Source: Candidatus Iainarchaeum sp. (GTDB taxonomy: Archaea; Iainarchaeota; Iainarchaeia; Iainarchaeales; UBA10219). Taken from it: a stretch of 64,000 nucleotides of DNA. This document shows, piece after piece, positions 49,273 through 58,795 of this stretch. Positions within the stretch are counted from its first letter, which is position 1; each line of letters starts with the position of its first letter. Where the stretch lies: assembly GCA_018304425.1 (NCBI GenBank), contig JAGVWE010000003.1, positions 91,163 through 155,162 on the forward strand. Reading direction: 5' to 3'. Below the pieces are notes generated by a model. That model did not search any database, was not told where the DNA came from, and saw only the letters and a program-made list of their open reading frames with translations. The position numbers and the translations under genes are program-made.

Positions 49273-49617
49273 ATGAAACAAATTCCCAATTCCCTGTTCG
49301 TCGAGTTCCTCGGAGATTACCCCCTTATTCGGGTGCTGGACTTCCTGATTGAGAATCGCATCTTCGACTACTCTAAGAAGGACATCTGCAAGTATGCTGA
49401 CGTCTCTTGGAACACGCTGGAAGACTTCTGGGACGGCCTGGAAAAAAACGGCCTGGTGACCCACACCCGCAAGGTCGGCAAGGCCAACATGTACAAGCTA
49501 AACACGGCCAACCCCATGGCAAACCAACTCATCGAATTGGACAAAGCACTGATGAAGCAAGCCATGGATAAACTAGACGAGCACGAGAAAGTCAAGATTG
49601 TGGCGCGCAGCCACTGA
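49273..49617 (+). CDS. Winged-helix DNA-binding protein, divergent module copy 2
   Basis: 114 residues with the same architecture as 16102-16455: FVEFLGDYPLIRVLDFLIENRIF, SKKDICKYADVSWNTLEDFWDGLEKNGLVTHTRKVGKANMYKLNTANP. The recognition helix follows VSWNTLEDFW. It probably regulates the divergent small gene and itself. A 39-codon frame follows 6 nt after its stop. Confidence 0.85.
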   Translation: MKQIPNSLFVEFLGDYPLIRVLDFLIENRIFDYSKKDICKYADVSWNTLEDFWDGLEKNGLVTHTRKVGKANMYKLNTANPMANQLIELDKALMKQAMDKLDEHEKVKIVARSH

Positions 49618-49623
49618 TTGGAT

Positions 49624-49743
49624 ATGAAACGAACGGAAGAAGACGAAGCGTGGGAACTCTTTGCCTGCCTATCCATGCGGCGCGCATGGGGCAAAACGGA
49701 CCAGATTTGGGATAAAATCGCGGCAGAAGACTTAGCCAAGTAA
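49624..49743 (+). CDS. Tiny 39-aa protein downstream of winged-helix copy 2
   Basis: ATG 49624 encodes MKRTEEDEAWELFACLSMRR, then AWGKTDQIWDKIAAEDLAK and TAA at 49741. It starts 6 nt after the winged-helix stop, with GATTGGAT upstream and no strong SD. The Trp- and acid-rich helical sequence looks like a real small protein, but no counterpart follows copy 1. It overlaps the 3' end of the convergent kinase gene by 12 nt. Confidence 0.4.
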   Translation: MKRTEEDEAWELFACLSMRRAWGKTDQIWDKIAAEDLAK

Positions 49744-50295
49744 TTCCTCTATTTTCCGCGCCACCATGCTCTCCGTGTTCCGGAACAGGAACGCCTCCAC
49801 GGTGGAACCGTTGTGGCACTTGCGCACGTAGCTGGCTTTCTCGAAGTCGAGGATGCAGACCGTGTGGTCGGGGCGCACCAGGATGTTCCGCCCGCGCCCG
49901 GCGAGCTGACCATGGTCCACGCCGATTTTGTCGAGCTTTTGCGCCTGCTCCTGCAGGGAGGCGATGACTTTCTGCAGCAGGGCCTTGTCCGGCTTGCCTT
50001 CGAGGAACTTGTCGAAGGTCTGGCCCTCGACGAACTCCAGCAGCAGGCAGCGTTCCTCCTTGTCGAAGCCGATGAGCTTGGGGCCGATGCCGGCGCGGTT
50101 GGCCAGGGAGAGGCAGGCCGCCTCCTGTTCGACCATGAAGCGCCGCGTGGACTTGTCCCGCTCGGCCTTGAGGGCAAAGGCCTTGCCCGCCTTGTCGTGG
50201 ACGAGGTAGACCTGGCTGGAGTAACCCTTGGCCAGGGGCTTGCCCAGCATAAGGTGACGGGCGGCGCAGAAGGCCTGGACGCGTTCCGAGTGCAT
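49732..50295 (-). CDS. Putative Ser/Thr protein kinase (COG2112-like)
   Basis: 187 residues. Small kinase fold: LGKPLAKGYSSQVYLVHDKAGKAFALKAERDK (G-rich loop and lysine), EQEAACLSLANRAGIGPKLIGFD, LLLEFVEGQTFDKFL, GVDHGQLAGRGRNILV as the catalytic loop, and ILDFEKASYV as the metal motif. In the catalytic loop DHGQ-x-N takes the usual place of HxD-x4-N, as in this archaeal family. Substrate unknown. Confidence 0.85.
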   Translation of the reverse strand: MHSERVQAFCAARHLMLGKPLAKGYSSQVYLVHDKAGKAFALKAERDKSTRRFMVEQEAACLSLANRAGIGPKLIGFDKEERCLLLEFVEGQTFDKFLEGKPDKALLQKVIASLQEQAQKLDKIGVDHGQLAGRGRNILVRPDHTVCILDFEKASYVRKCHNGSTVEAFLFRNTESMVARKIEELLG

Positions 50296-50319
50296 GCAGG
50301 GAATGAGGCGGAAAGGGCT

Positions 50320-51309
50320 TTAAGTCCCTTCCTTCAAGTAGGGCTCCAGCAGGCGTGCCCAAGCCATCGAAAGTTTATAGTATTCGTCCGGGCAACTCTC
50401 CGCACGCTCCGCAGGCAAAACCTCGTCATCTATCAGATTGGCGAAGCCCTCGGGGTTTCTGCCATACACCCAGCAGGCGATGTTGTAAAACCGCTGCTGG
50501 CCCAGGGCGTGCTCGTCCCAGAACGCCAGTTCCCCGGGCTCTTCAAGGGAAGACCACAGCATGAAGGCGGCGGCCGCATTCAAGGCAATGCCTGGCCCCG
50601 CTTCATCCCCTCTTTCAATCAGCAAAAAAGTCGCCAATTGGTCCACGCTGTCCTCTTCGCGTCCGGTGGCCGGCAAATCCAGCAAGTGGATGAGGGCATG
50701 GCCGGCTTCGTGATAGAATATAAACTCCGTGGCAAACAAAGTGGACTTCGTGGGGTCCTCTTCTTCGGCCGTGTTCTCGGCAAACAACGCTTGCAACTCG
50801 GAGACCAATTCATAGCATAAAACAAGGGTGGTTTCTTCCGGCAAATAAAAGGCGTTGGCTTCCCCGCAGTCCTGGAAAACCACCGGAACATCCCGGGGCA
50901 ACGCCACAAAAGCATTCAAGCCGTCAACGATGCCCTCGAAATGCCTGGACTCCTTCAAGTAAACCATCCACTCGTTGGCCGTGGGGTCGCTGGATTCCGC
51001 GTACCCTAGCTTGAAGTCGCCTTGGTCTTCAAACCGGGGAGGCTCCACGGCGGGGGTTTCAAGGGGCTTGGTTTCAACGGGTTCGACCGGAGTGGGCGGC
51101 GGGTTTGGAGTGGCTGGAACTCGAATCATTTTTCCCGCGGAATCGGGCCCGGCAACGGGTTCAGCAGCCTGGTCAAGGGCGTCCGCGGTTTTTTCCAGGG
51201 CCTGGGAGGCCTTCTGGAGGCCCTGGGCCGTGCAGCCGGCCAGCAAAATAAGCACGACCAAAAACAAGCCACCCCCTGGCAGGGGCATCCGCCTGAAAGA
51301 CAAGAACAT
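50320..51309 (-). CDS. Secreted lipoprotein metallopeptidase (DUF4344-like)
   Basis: 329 residues. A lipobox (LFLVVLILLAGCTAQ), a Pro-rich linker (TPNPPPTPVEPVETKPLETP), and a protease-like domain with the HExxH zinc motif in FIFYHEAGHALIHLLDLP and downstream acidic EEDSVDQLATFLL, typical of DUF4344 metallopeptidases. CTTATATAGC about 22-30 nt upstream is the TATA box, supporting ATG 51309 as leaderless start. Confidence 0.85.
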   Translation of the reverse strand: MFLSFRRMPLPGGGLFLVVLILLAGCTAQGLQKASQALEKTADALDQAAEPVAGPDSAGKMIRVPATPNPPPTPVEPVETKPLETPAVEPPRFEDQGDFKLGYAESSDPTANEWMVYLKESRHFEGIVDGLNAFVALPRDVPVVFQDCGEANAFYLPEETTLVLCYELVSELQALFAENTAEEEDPTKSTLFATEFIFYHEAGHALIHLLDLPATGREEDSVDQLATFLLIERGDEAGPGIALNAAAAFMLWSSLEEPGELAFWDEHALGQQRFYNIACWVYGRNPEGFANLIDDEVLPAERAESCPDEYYKLSMAWARLLEPYLKEGT

Positions 51310-51361
51310 CCAAGAAGTAAGGCAATTGGGCTATATAAGCCTGTCTGGCCCCATTAACACG

Positions 51362-51410
51362 CATATCCATCAAAAAACGCGTTAGCTTTAAAAACCTTCA
51401 TATCCATCAA
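51362..51410. promoter_or_regulatory. Thermosome promoter flanked by direct repeats
   Basis: CATATCCATCAA occurs twice, at 51362-51373 and 51399-51410, on either side of the TATA-like GCTTTAAAAACC (51385-51396). Direct repeats flanking the TATA box are a plausible heat-shock regulator site. The RBS GGAGGT is at 51459, 8 nt before ATG 51473. Confidence 0.5.
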
Positions 51411-51472
51411 TAATTTACGATTCCAATTAACCCTGATTAGGGCATTTTTGCCACTGAATGGAGGTCGATTTC

Positions 51473-53128
51473 ATGGCGGAAGCAGGACAACAACCAGTCA
51501 TTTTCCTCTCTGAGGGAACCAAGCGCACCCGGGGAAGGGACGCGCAGCGCATCAACATCATGGTCGCCAAGGCGGTGGCCAACGCGGTCCGGTCAACATT
51601 AGGGCCGAAAGGCATGGACAAAATGATTGTCGACGAGTTGGGGGACATCACGATTTCCAACGACGGCGCCACCATCTTGAAGGAGATGAGCATCGACCAC
51701 CCCGCGGGGAAGATGATGGTCGAAGTCGCCAAGACCCAGGATGACGAGGTCGGCGACGGCACCACGACCGCAGTAGTCTTCGGCGGCACGCTCCTGAGCA
51801 AGGCCGAAAGCCTGCTCGACGACGAGATTCATCCCTCCATCATCGTGAAGGGCTACCGGCTCGCGGCCGAGAAGGCCCGGGAGTTTTACACGCAAATCGC
51901 GGACGTAATCAAGTTCGATGACGTCAAAACGCTGAAGGAAATCGCCATCACTTCGATGACCGGCAAGGCCTCCGAGGGCGCGGAAGAACTCGCGAACCTG
52001 GTCGTGCAGGCCGTGCGGCAGGTCGCCGAAAAGGAAGGCGACAAGATGGTCATCGACCGGGACAACATCAAGCTCGAAAAGAAGGTCGGCGCCAGCCTGC
52101 ACGAGAGCCAACTGGTCAAGGGCATCATCGTGGACAAGGAAATCGTGCACTCGGGCATGCCCAAGAAAGTCCAGAACGCGAAAATCGCGTTGGTGGACTC
52201 CGCGCTCGAAATCAAGAGCACGGAAGTCGACGCCAAGATACAGATTTCGGACCCCGACCAGTTGCAGGCGTTCCTCGACCAAGAGGAGAAGATGCTGAAG
52301 AACATGGTCGACAAGATTGTGGCTTCCGGAGCCAACGTCGTGTTCTGCCAGAAAGGCATTGACGACATGGCCCAGCACTTCCTCGCGAAAGCCGGCATCT
52401 CGGCCATCCGCAGGGTGAAGGCCAGCGACATGACGGCCTTGGCCAAGGCCACGGACGCCAAGGTCGCCACCCGGCTCAGCGACCTGGGCAAGGACGACCT
52501 AGGCTACGCGCAAAGCGTCACCGCCAAGAAAGTCGCGGGCGATGACATGGTCTTTGTCGAGGGCTGCAAGAACCCGAAAGCCGTTTCCCTGCTGGTCAGG
52601 GGCGGTAGCGAGCACGTCGTAGACGAAGCCGAAAGGGCCGTGAACGACGCCATCGGGGCAACGATGTCCGCCATCAAGACCGAGAGGGTGCTGGCCGGCG
52701 GCGGTTCCTCGGACGTCGAGGTCGCGAACAAGCTCCGCGACTACGCCAAGACGGTTGGAGGCAGGGAACAGCTGGCCATCGAGGCCTTTGCCGACACCCT
52801 GGAAATCATCCCCCGCACCCTGGCCGAAACCGCGGGCATGGACCCGTTGGACACCATTGTCGCGTTGCGCAGCAGGCACTCGACCAAGGAAGGCAAGTAC
52901 ATTGGAGTGGACGTCTACAAGGGCAAGCTCTCGAACATGAAGGACTTGCACGTCATCGAGCCCCTGGCCTTGAAGACGCAGGCCATTTCCTCGGCCAGTG
53001 AGGTCGCGGAAATGCTGTTGCGCATCGACGACATCATCGCCGGCAGCAGCAAGGGCCCACCCGGCGGAATGCCCGGCGGCCACGGCCACGGCGGCATGCC
53101 CGGCATGGGCGACATGGGCGAGATGTAA
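51473..53128 (+). CDS. Thermosome subunit (group II chaperonin)
   Basis: 551 residues. ATP-dependent folding chamber. The ATP-binding [16 protein letters not shown]-terminal [27 protein letters not shown], the [12 protein letters not shown] segment and the Gly/Met/His-rich tail [18 protein letters not shown] are all typical. Only one subunit gene is in the window. ATG 51473 is supported by the SD. Convergent with the ABC permease. Confidence 0.97.
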   Translation: MAEAGQQPVIFLSEGTKRTRGRDAQRINIMVAKAVANAVRSTLGPKGMDKMIVDELGDITISNDGATILKEMSIDHPAGKMMVEVAKTQDDEVGDGTTTAVVFGGTLLSKAESLLDDEIHPSIIVKGYRLAAEKAREFYTQIADVIKFDDVKTLKEIAITSMTGKASEGAEELANLVVQAVRQVAEKEGDKMVIDRDNIKLEKKVGASLHESQLVKGIIVDKEIVHSGMPKKVQNAKIALVDSALEIKSTEVDAKIQISDPDQLQAFLDQEEKMLKNMVDKIVASGANVVFCQKGIDDMAQHFLAKAGISAIRRVKASDMTALAKATDAKVATRLSDLGKDDLGYAQSVTAKKVAGDDMVFVEGCKNPKAVSLLVRGGSEHVVDEAERAVNDAIGATMSAIKTERVLAGGGSSDVEVANKLRDYAKTVGGREQLAIEAFADTLEIIPRTLAETAGMDPLDTIVALRSRHSTKEGKYIGVDVYKGKLSNMKDLHVIEPLALKTQAISSASEVAEMLLRIDDIIAGSSKGPPGGMPGGHGHGGMPGMGDMGEM

Positions 53129-53143
53129 CCCGCCCACCCCCCT

Positions 53144-53165
53144 ATTTCTTTTTTTCTTTTATTTC
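53144..53165 (+). terminator. T-rich terminator after the thermosome gene
   Basis: The run TTTCTTTTTTTCTTTTATTT follows the stop by about 16 nt, a classical archaeal oligo-T terminator. Confidence 0.6.
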
Positions 53166-53169
53166 CCGG

Positions 53170-54438
53170 TCACTCGTACCGGAGCGCGTCCACGGGATGC
53201 AAGCTCGCAGCCTGCCGGGCCGGCACCGCGCCGGCAACCACGCCGACCACGGTGGAAAAAGCGATGGCGGCCAGCACCAGCAAGGGATTAACGACCGTGG
53301 TAATGCCTCCGCTGCTCCCCGGTCCCGGCAGGAGGCCCACGCCCAGCAACGGCAGGGACAAGGCGATGAGGCTGCCGAGGACCGCGCCAATCACGCCGCC
53401 CACGAAACCGAACAACGCGGTCTCGATGAGGAACAACCGCAGGATTTCCTCGTTGCTGGAACCAAGTGCCTTCAGGATGCCGATTTCCTTGGTCTTCTCC
53501 AGCACCGAAGTGAACATGCTGTTCGCAATGCCAATCGAACCCACGACCAATGAAACCGCGGCGATGGCCAGCAAGAACAAGACCAGGGTGCCGGTGACAT
53601 CCGTTACCCGTTGCCGGATGGCCTCCGTGGAACTCACCGTGAAGTCCTTGTCGCGTTCCGTGACATGACGCGAAACCATGAGGCGCTGCTCAACGGCCTT
53701 CGCAGCCTCGGCCGAGTCGCTTCCCGCCACGAGCTTGACCTGGATGCCCGTGAACTCGTCTTCCGCAATGCCTTCCAGGAGGGCCTGGGCGGTCTCGTTC
53801 ACCATGAAGGCCATCGAGTCATCCGAGCCGTTCAAGGACTCGCGGAGGATGCCGACCACGCGGAAGGACCGCTTGTTCAGCACCAACAGGTTGCCGACCG
53901 CGAGCTTCTTCTTGAAGACCTCGTTGGCAATCCGCCACCCCACCACGACGCCATCCCGGTCGGCGGGCGTGAGATAGCGGCCCGAAGCCACTTCCGTGGT
54001 GTTGATGAGGCGCCAGGTCACCGGGTTGATGCCTTGCACGGACACCGTGGATTCCTCGGCCAGGAACGACGCGGTCGCATTGCCCCGCACCACTTCATTG
54101 ATGAACGCGACCTGGGGAATGGCTTTGAGGGCCAGCACGTCGCGGTCCGTGAGCGGCTCACTGGACGAAGCCGCAACCCCTCCGCCCCCGGGGATGCCGC
54201 CGCCGCGGAACTCGCCGAAGGTGCGGCTGGCCCGCGAAAAGCCGGGGCTGACGTTGATGATGTCGGCTCCCAGGCCGCTCAGGCGCTGGTTGACGCTGGC
54301 CTGGGCTCCCTCCCCAATGGAGATGATGGCCACCACGGCAGCAACCCCAATGATGATGCCGAGGAGGGTGAGCCACGAACGCAGCCTCCGGTGGAGGAGA
54401 CTGTTCACAGCCAGGTTCACGGAGTCTTGGAACTTCAT
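53170..54438 (-). CDS. MacB/FtsX-like ABC transporter permease
   Basis: 422 residues. An N-terminal helix (WLTLLGIIIGVAAVVAIISIGEGAQ), a large external domain (residues about 50-280), and three C-terminal helices (LFLLAIAAVSLVVGSIGIANSMF, ETALFGFVGGVIGAVLGSLIALSLP, LLVLAAIAFSTVVGVVAGAVPAR). This is the MacB permease layout for efflux of proteins, peptides or drugs. Last gene of the operon, 4 nt after the S-layer-like gene. Confidence 0.93.
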   Translation of the reverse strand: MKFQDSVNLAVNSLLHRRLRSWLTLLGIIIGVAAVVAIISIGEGAQASVNQRLSGLGADIINVSPGFSRASRTFGEFRGGGIPGGGGVAASSSEPLTDRDVLALKAIPQVAFINEVVRGNATASFLAEESTVSVQGINPVTWRLINTTEVASGRYLTPADRDGVVVGWRIANEVFKKKLAVGNLLVLNKRSFRVVGILRESLNGSDDSMAFMVNETAQALLEGIAEDEFTGIQVKLVAGSDSAEAAKAVEQRLMVSRHVTERDKDFTVSSTEAIRQRVTDVTGTLVLFLLAIAAVSLVVGSIGIANSMFTSVLEKTKEIGILKALGSSNEEILRLFLIETALFGFVGGVIGAVLGSLIALSLPLLGVGLLPGPGSSGGITTVVNPLLVLAAIAFSTVVGVVAGAVPARQAASLHPVDALRYE

Positions 54439-54442
54439 GCCC

Positions 54443-55692
54443 TCACTTGCCTGCTCTCTTGCGCTTTTTCAGGTAGAGGTAGTAGGCACCGCCCACCCCG
54501 ACGAGTACGACCAGTGCAGGCAGCCAGGGAAAGCCGCCCTGCCTGGCCTGGCCCATGGCCTGCCCGCCTTCCGTGGAGGGCTGCCACAGGCTCTGGGGCA
54601 GGAAGTGCACGGTTTTCTTGACGGTCTGCCGTTCCCCCGTGGTATCGGTGTAGGTTATCTCGACCTGGAGGTCGGCAAACTTGGATTCCCCTGCCGGAGG
54701 CAAGGCATTGGTTTGCAGGAAGCCGCCCTGCCGGGCCTGCCTACGCGCTTCCGCTGTCCCACTGGTCGGCTCGATGCGAAAAGAGGCAATCGTGAAGTCG
54801 CCGCGGTTGAGGTTGCCGAGCACGGCCGTGTCAAAGCCCTGCGTCGAAAAATGGGCCTGCTCGGGGATGCGCACCACGATGCCTTCCGCGTTGTTGGAGC
54901 CGATGTTCGCAATCGACAGGGAGACCTGGTTGTTGCCGGTTTCCTGGAGGCTCACGTCGAAGTCCGTCGTTCCCCCGACCACGAACCCGATTTTGGAAGT
55001 AAGCGTGTTGGTGGAAGCCGATTCGTCATTGTACGTGATGTTCGTGTCGAAGGCGTTCACGCCCGGCGTGATGTTGGGGTCAACGGCCACCAGGAACGTG
55101 ACCTCGGCCTGCTTGCCTGCTCCCAGGGAGGCGACAGGTTGATGTTGGACAAGACGTTGTTGCTGGTGTTGGACAAGGTGAACTTCACGTCCACCTTCCG
55201 ACCCGGCAGCAAAACCACGGGCTCGACCTTCAATTCCAGGTTTTTCCGCGCCTTGTTGACGGGGATGGTGATGGTCTTGATGTCTTCCACTACTTCCTTT
55301 TCCACGTTTTCCGCGACGACGTTCATGCTCTTGTAGTTGATGCGGATGTTCAGGCTGTAAACGCCGGGCAAGGCGTCTTCCCTGATGCGGAACTTGAACA
55401 GGACGGTCTGCGTGATGTTGGGCCGGATGTTGTCCAGGCTGCTTTCCACGTCCAGGCCCTCGAACTCGGCCGGCAGCACCAGCTCGGCCTTGAGGTCCTT
55501 GGCCATGTTGACCATACCCTTGTTGTGGAGTTGCACGGACAAGCTGACCGTGTCCCCCACGTACACCTCGACCGGCAGGATGGAATAGTCGTCCTGGATG
55601 TTGATGACTTTGGCCGCCTCGATGTAGGCCGCATGGGCCGGCAGCGCCAGCCACGCCAGGGCCAATAAACCGATTACTGTTTTCATCTGCAT
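54443..55692 (-). pseudogene. COG1361-like S-layer/adaptor protein with a frameshift
   Basis: The N-terminal frame encodes a signal peptide (GLLALAWLALPAHA) and Ig-like domain (VEVYVGDTVSLSVQLHNKGMVNMAKDLKAELVLP) until NINLS. The C-terminal part is in another frame (VASLGAGKQAEVTFLVAVDPNITPG, then a membrane helix LPALVVLVGVGGAYYLYL). The switch lies within about 55120-55145. One missing base would restore a continuous protein of about 416 residues. ATG 55692 has GGAGG 7 nt upstream. It would be the extracytoplasmic partner of the MacB-like transporter. A sequencing error is possible. Confidence 0.75.
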
Positions 55693-55712
55693 GTCCGTTC
55701 CTCCTTTGAGCG

Positions 55713-56384
55713 TCAAACAATCCGTCCATCCCTCACGTGCACTACGCGTTCCGCGTAGTCCGCGATGTCGGGTTCGTGCGTGATGACCACAATGGTGCGG
55801 CCCTGCTTCTCGTGCAAGCCGACCAAGAAATCCATGATTTCGTCCTTGGTCGCGGAGTCCACGTTGCCGGTGGGTTCGTCCGCGAGGATGAGCGGTGGGC
55901 CAGTTGACAGGGCGCGCGCGATGGCCACGCGTTGGCGTTCCCCTCCGGAGAGCTGGGCCGGGAAATGAGTCAACCGGTGCCCAAGGCCCACCAGCTTCAA
56001 GAGCTTCCGGGCGCGTTCCCCCATTTCCTGTTCGCCGAAGTCATGGATGCGGAGGGGCAGCAACACGTTTTCGAGGACGTTGAGGGTGGGGTATAAGTTG
56101 AACATCTGGAAGATGAAGCCGATTTTGCGGCCCCGGATACGGGCCAACTCGCTTTCGCGGAGGCTGGAAACCGGTTGCCCATCCAGCCAGACCTCGCCCC
56201 GCGTGGGAACGTCCAGGCAACCGATGAGGTTCAACAGGGTGGACTTGCCCGAGCCGCTGGGCCCCATGACGGCCACGAACTCCCCTGGCTTGACTGCAAG
56301 GTTGACGCCCCGCACGGCCTGGACTTCGACTTCCTCCATTTGATAGGTCTTCCAGACGTTTCGCAATTCGATGACCGGCCGCAT
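55713..56384 (-). CDS. ABC transporter ATP-binding protein (MacB/LolD-type)
   Basis: 223 residues. Walker [11 protein letters not shown]-loop [14 protein letters not shown], signature [15 protein letters not shown], Walker [14 protein letters not shown]-loop ITHEP. Powers the permease at 53170. First gene of the operon. A TATA element in minus sense (GTATATTAAG near 56408-56417) is 24-33 nt upstream of ATG. Confidence 0.95.
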   Translation of the reverse strand: MRPVIELRNVWKTYQMEEVEVQAVRGVNLAVKPGEFVAVMGPSGSGKSTLLNLIGCLDVPTRGEVWLDGQPVSSLRESELARIRGRKIGFIFQMFNLYPTLNVLENVLLPLRIHDFGEQEMGERARKLLKLVGLGHRLTHFPAQLSGGERQRVAIARALSTGPPLILADEPTGNVDSATKDEIMDFLVGLHEKQGRTIVVITHEPDIADYAERVVHVRDGRIV

Positions 56385-56407
56385 GGTTTAAATGTAGGAC
56401 GCAACCC

Positions 56408-56417
56408 TTAATATACG
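56408..56417. promoter_or_regulatory. Bidirectional TATA box between ABC operon and its regulator
   Basis: CTTAATATAC reads as a TATA element in both directions and lies about 28 nt from the minus-strand ATG at 56384 and about 45 nt from ATG 56461. Confidence 0.45.
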
Positions 56418-56460
56418 TTGAGTGAAACCAGTTGAAACGGGAAACGAGGTGAAACGACTG

Positions 56461-56976
56461 ATGTCGACGGCGAAAAGGCACTCGTATGTCATGGTATTGG
56501 CCTTCTTGTATGCCGGCTTCTCCCTGGTTTTAACACTGCTGGTGGTGTACCACCTCTTCTGGCGCCCGGAGGGCGGCGGCTTTGGCTTCCTGCCCCCGGG
56601 TGGCCGCGGTCACTCTCCCCTGTCTCCCTGGGCCTTAATCACTTCCGCGCCCTTCGTGGTGCTCTTGGCCGGCGGCCTCATCTCCCTATTCGCCGGCTAC
56701 TCGATTTGGCAGTTGACGCGCAAAAAAGAGGTCCACGCGGCCCGGCACGGCGTCATGAACGCGTTACTGTTGCCCAATGAAGCCCGCCTCATCGGGTTGT
56801 TGAAGGCCTCCGAGAACGGCTTGACGCAGTCCAGGCTAGTGGTGGAGTCCGGCCTCTCCAAGGTGCAAGTGCACCGCATCGTCAAGAAACTGGAATCCCA
56901 GGACATCCTCTCCAAGCACAAGTACGGCTTGACCAACAAGCTCGTGCTCGCCAAGGACTACGCGGAACCAGCGTGA
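56461..56976 (+). CDS. Membrane-anchored winged-helix regulator
   Basis: 171 residues. Two helices (SYVMVLAFLYAGFSLVLTLLVVYHLFW and APFVVLLAGGLISLFAGYSIW), then a MarR/IclR-like winged helix (NALLLPNEARLIGLLKASENGLTQSRLVVESGLSKVQVHRIVKKLESQDILSKHKYGLTN). It probably controls the divergent ABC export operon. ATG 56461 is chosen because GAGGTG lies 8 nt upstream; GTG 56422 and GTG 56449 are alternatives. Confidence 0.82.
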   Translation: MSTAKRHSYVMVLAFLYAGFSLVLTLLVVYHLFWRPEGGGFGFLPPGGRGHSPLSPWALITSAPFVVLLAGGLISLFAGYSIWQLTRKKEVHAARHGVMNALLLPNEARLIGLLKASENGLTQSRLVVESGLSKVQVHRIVKKLESQDILSKHKYGLTNKLVLAKDYAEPA

Positions 56977-56989
56977 CGTCCGGCTTCGC

Positions 56990-57385
56990 TCAGGCCTTCG
57001 CCTTCTCTCCAAAGCACATTTCCGTTTTCGACTCGGTGCCTGGGACGCTGAAGACCACGCAGCCGTTGCCGACCGCTTTTTCGTTGCCCCTAAAGTGCTC
57101 CAGCGCGGTCTCGTCCAGGTAAAAGTCGGCCGTGACAGTCGAGTCCTTGGCTATGAGGTGGCAGAGCTTCCCTGCGCCCTCCAACCGGTCGCTGGAATAG
57201 TCCTCCAAGCCCACGATGGAAGGCATGTAATACTTCATGCCAATTTGGTCACCGGGTTGGCACCATTGGCCGCCAAGGCTTCCGCCCTTCAAGCCCTTCA
57301 TGGTTTGGGTGATGTCCTTGGACGAACAGCCGGCAAGCAGCAAAAGCAGGAGCAACAAACCCATTGCAAGCCAAGCGCGTTTCAC
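56990..57385 (-). CDS. Small lipoprotein
   Basis: About 131 residues. Lipobox MGLLLLLLLLAGCSSKD, then a compact domain with several Cys (GGQWCQPGD, GKLCHLIAKDS, GNGCVVFSVPG, TEMCFGE). Unknown function, surface-anchored. GTG 57385 is chosen (AAAGGTGAG upstream), though GTG 57394 overlapping the previous gene is possible. Last gene of a two-gene unit with 57387-58685. Confidence 0.7.
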   Translation of the reverse strand: MKRAWLAMGLLLLLLLLAGCSSKDITQTMKGLKGGSLGGQWCQPGDQIGMKYYMPSIVGLEDYSSDRLEGAGKLCHLIAKDSTVTADFYLDETALEHFRGNEKAVGNGCVVFSVPGTESKTEMCFGEKAKA

Positions 57386-57386
57386 G

Positions 57387-58685
57387 TCACTCACCTTTCC
57401 TGAACTCAAAGTACTGCGAGGAAATGCCGATGCTGTTCAAAATGCTGGTAGAAGTCTCGGAACCGCTGGGGCTCGTGCCTCCCGTGGGCACCAACTGGAA
57501 GTAGGTGCAGTCGCTGCTCGTGGAGAGGTTGCCGCGCACCGTGTAAGGCTCGGCAATCGAGCCCGTCATGGTAAAGGCCTTGTCGTCAAACGAACCCGAG
57601 AGATAGGCCACGGCGCCCGGAATGTTGTTGTATTCGTTGAAGACCGAGGCCTGGAAGCCCTGGTTGGAGCCCGTGACCTCGGCCCGACCCACCTTGAGAC
57701 TGCCCTGCACCCAGTTCCAGGTGCCCATGAAGCTGCAGGCGGCCTCCGGTGGCTGCGCGGGAGGCAACTCGACGGGGGGCCGCTTGACGGGAGGGAGCGG
57801 CGGTTGGGTGGGCGGCTGTTCCGTGGGCGGGTAGTAGGGCGGTTGCTCGGCAGGCGGCGTGTATGGCGGCTGCGGAGGCGTTTCCATGCTTTCCCCTTTC
57901 TTGAGGACGGACTGCAGCAAGTCCACGAGTTGCTGGGTGCGCTCGGGGCCCAAGGCGTTCAAGAGCTGGCGGAGGTTCCGCGTGTTGTGGACGAAGTGCG
58001 CGTAAATGAGTTCGCTCATCATCGAGTCCAAGCCCGGGACGAGGAAGGTGTCGCCGCGGGGCGCGTATTTTATGAGGGACTTTATTTCGTCGGGCGCGTG
58101 CTCGACCATCAACTCCATGACGTCGTCGGGGATGCTGGACACCAGGCGCTTGAGGTTTTCCTTCACCGTCTTCGGGTCGAGGCAGACCGTGTGCAGGTCG
58201 TCAAACTGGCCCTCGCATTCGCACTTTTTTCCGTTCACCGAGAGGGAGGAGTTCGCGGGGCAGCCGTCGTCGCGGCCGTGGACGTAGAAATTGTAGAAGA
58301 ATTCCTCGAGGTCGCGGCCCTGCGCGCGGACGGCGTTGCAGACGGCCGAAAACTTATCGCCATAGTGAAGCGGCCGGCACTGGCCGCTGGCAAAGCATTT
58401 ATTGCAGTCCTTGACCAGGACTTCGGCTTCCGTTTCGGCGTCAATGGGTCGTCCGTCATCAGAGTAACCGCCGGGGCCATACTTCCAGGGCTCCTGGATG
58501 CATTGCTGGCTGCACTTGTTCAGAACCTTCCACTCGCATTGCACGAACTTCTGGCAAGCCTTGGCGCATTCCGCGGCGCAGACCGCGTAAAGGGCGCGGT
58601 CCTTGGAAACGGTGTAGTTGGCTGCCCAGACAGAAGCCGCAAGCAAGACCAAAAACGCTCCCACTAACCCCCAACCATGCTTCAT
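57387..58685 (-). CDS. Secreted Cys-rich protein with Pro-rich linker
   Basis: 432 residues. Signal peptide (GLVGAFLVLLAASVWA), an N-terminal Cys-rich region (CAAECAKACQKFVQCEWKVLNKCSQQCIQ), a helical middle (ELLQ-like RNLRQLLNALGPERTQQLVDLLQSV), a Pro-rich linker (TPPQPPYTPPAEQPPYYPPTEQ), and a beta-sandwich C-terminus (CSFMGTWNWVQGSLKVG). TATA box CTATAAATACG about 30 nt upstream. Function unknown, probably surface-exposed. Confidence 0.75.
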   Translation of the reverse strand: MKHGWGLVGAFLVLLAASVWAANYTVSKDRALYAVCAAECAKACQKFVQCEWKVLNKCSQQCIQEPWKYGPGGYSDDGRPIDAETEAEVLVKDCNKCFASGQCRPLHYGDKFSAVCNAVRAQGRDLEEFFYNFYVHGRDDGCPANSSLSVNGKKCECEGQFDDLHTVCLDPKTVKENLKRLVSSIPDDVMELMVEHAPDEIKSLIKYAPRGDTFLVPGLDSMMSELIYAHFVHNTRNLRQLLNALGPERTQQLVDLLQSVLKKGESMETPPQPPYTPPAEQPPYYPPTEQPPTQPPLPPVKRPPVELPPAQPPEAACSFMGTWNWVQGSLKVGRAEVTGSNQGFQASVFNEYNNIPGAVAYLSGSFDDKAFTMTGSIAEPYTVRGNLSTSSDCTYFQLVPTGGTSPSGSETSTSILNSIGISSQYFEFRKGE

Positions 58686-58795
58686 GGGCTTGGCCCACGG
58701 AATAACGTTGACCCCGTATTTATAGGTTTCGTTCGGGGTTAGGCGGGCTCATAGGGCCGCAAAAGGAATAAATAGGCGGGCGGCATAATGCATGC

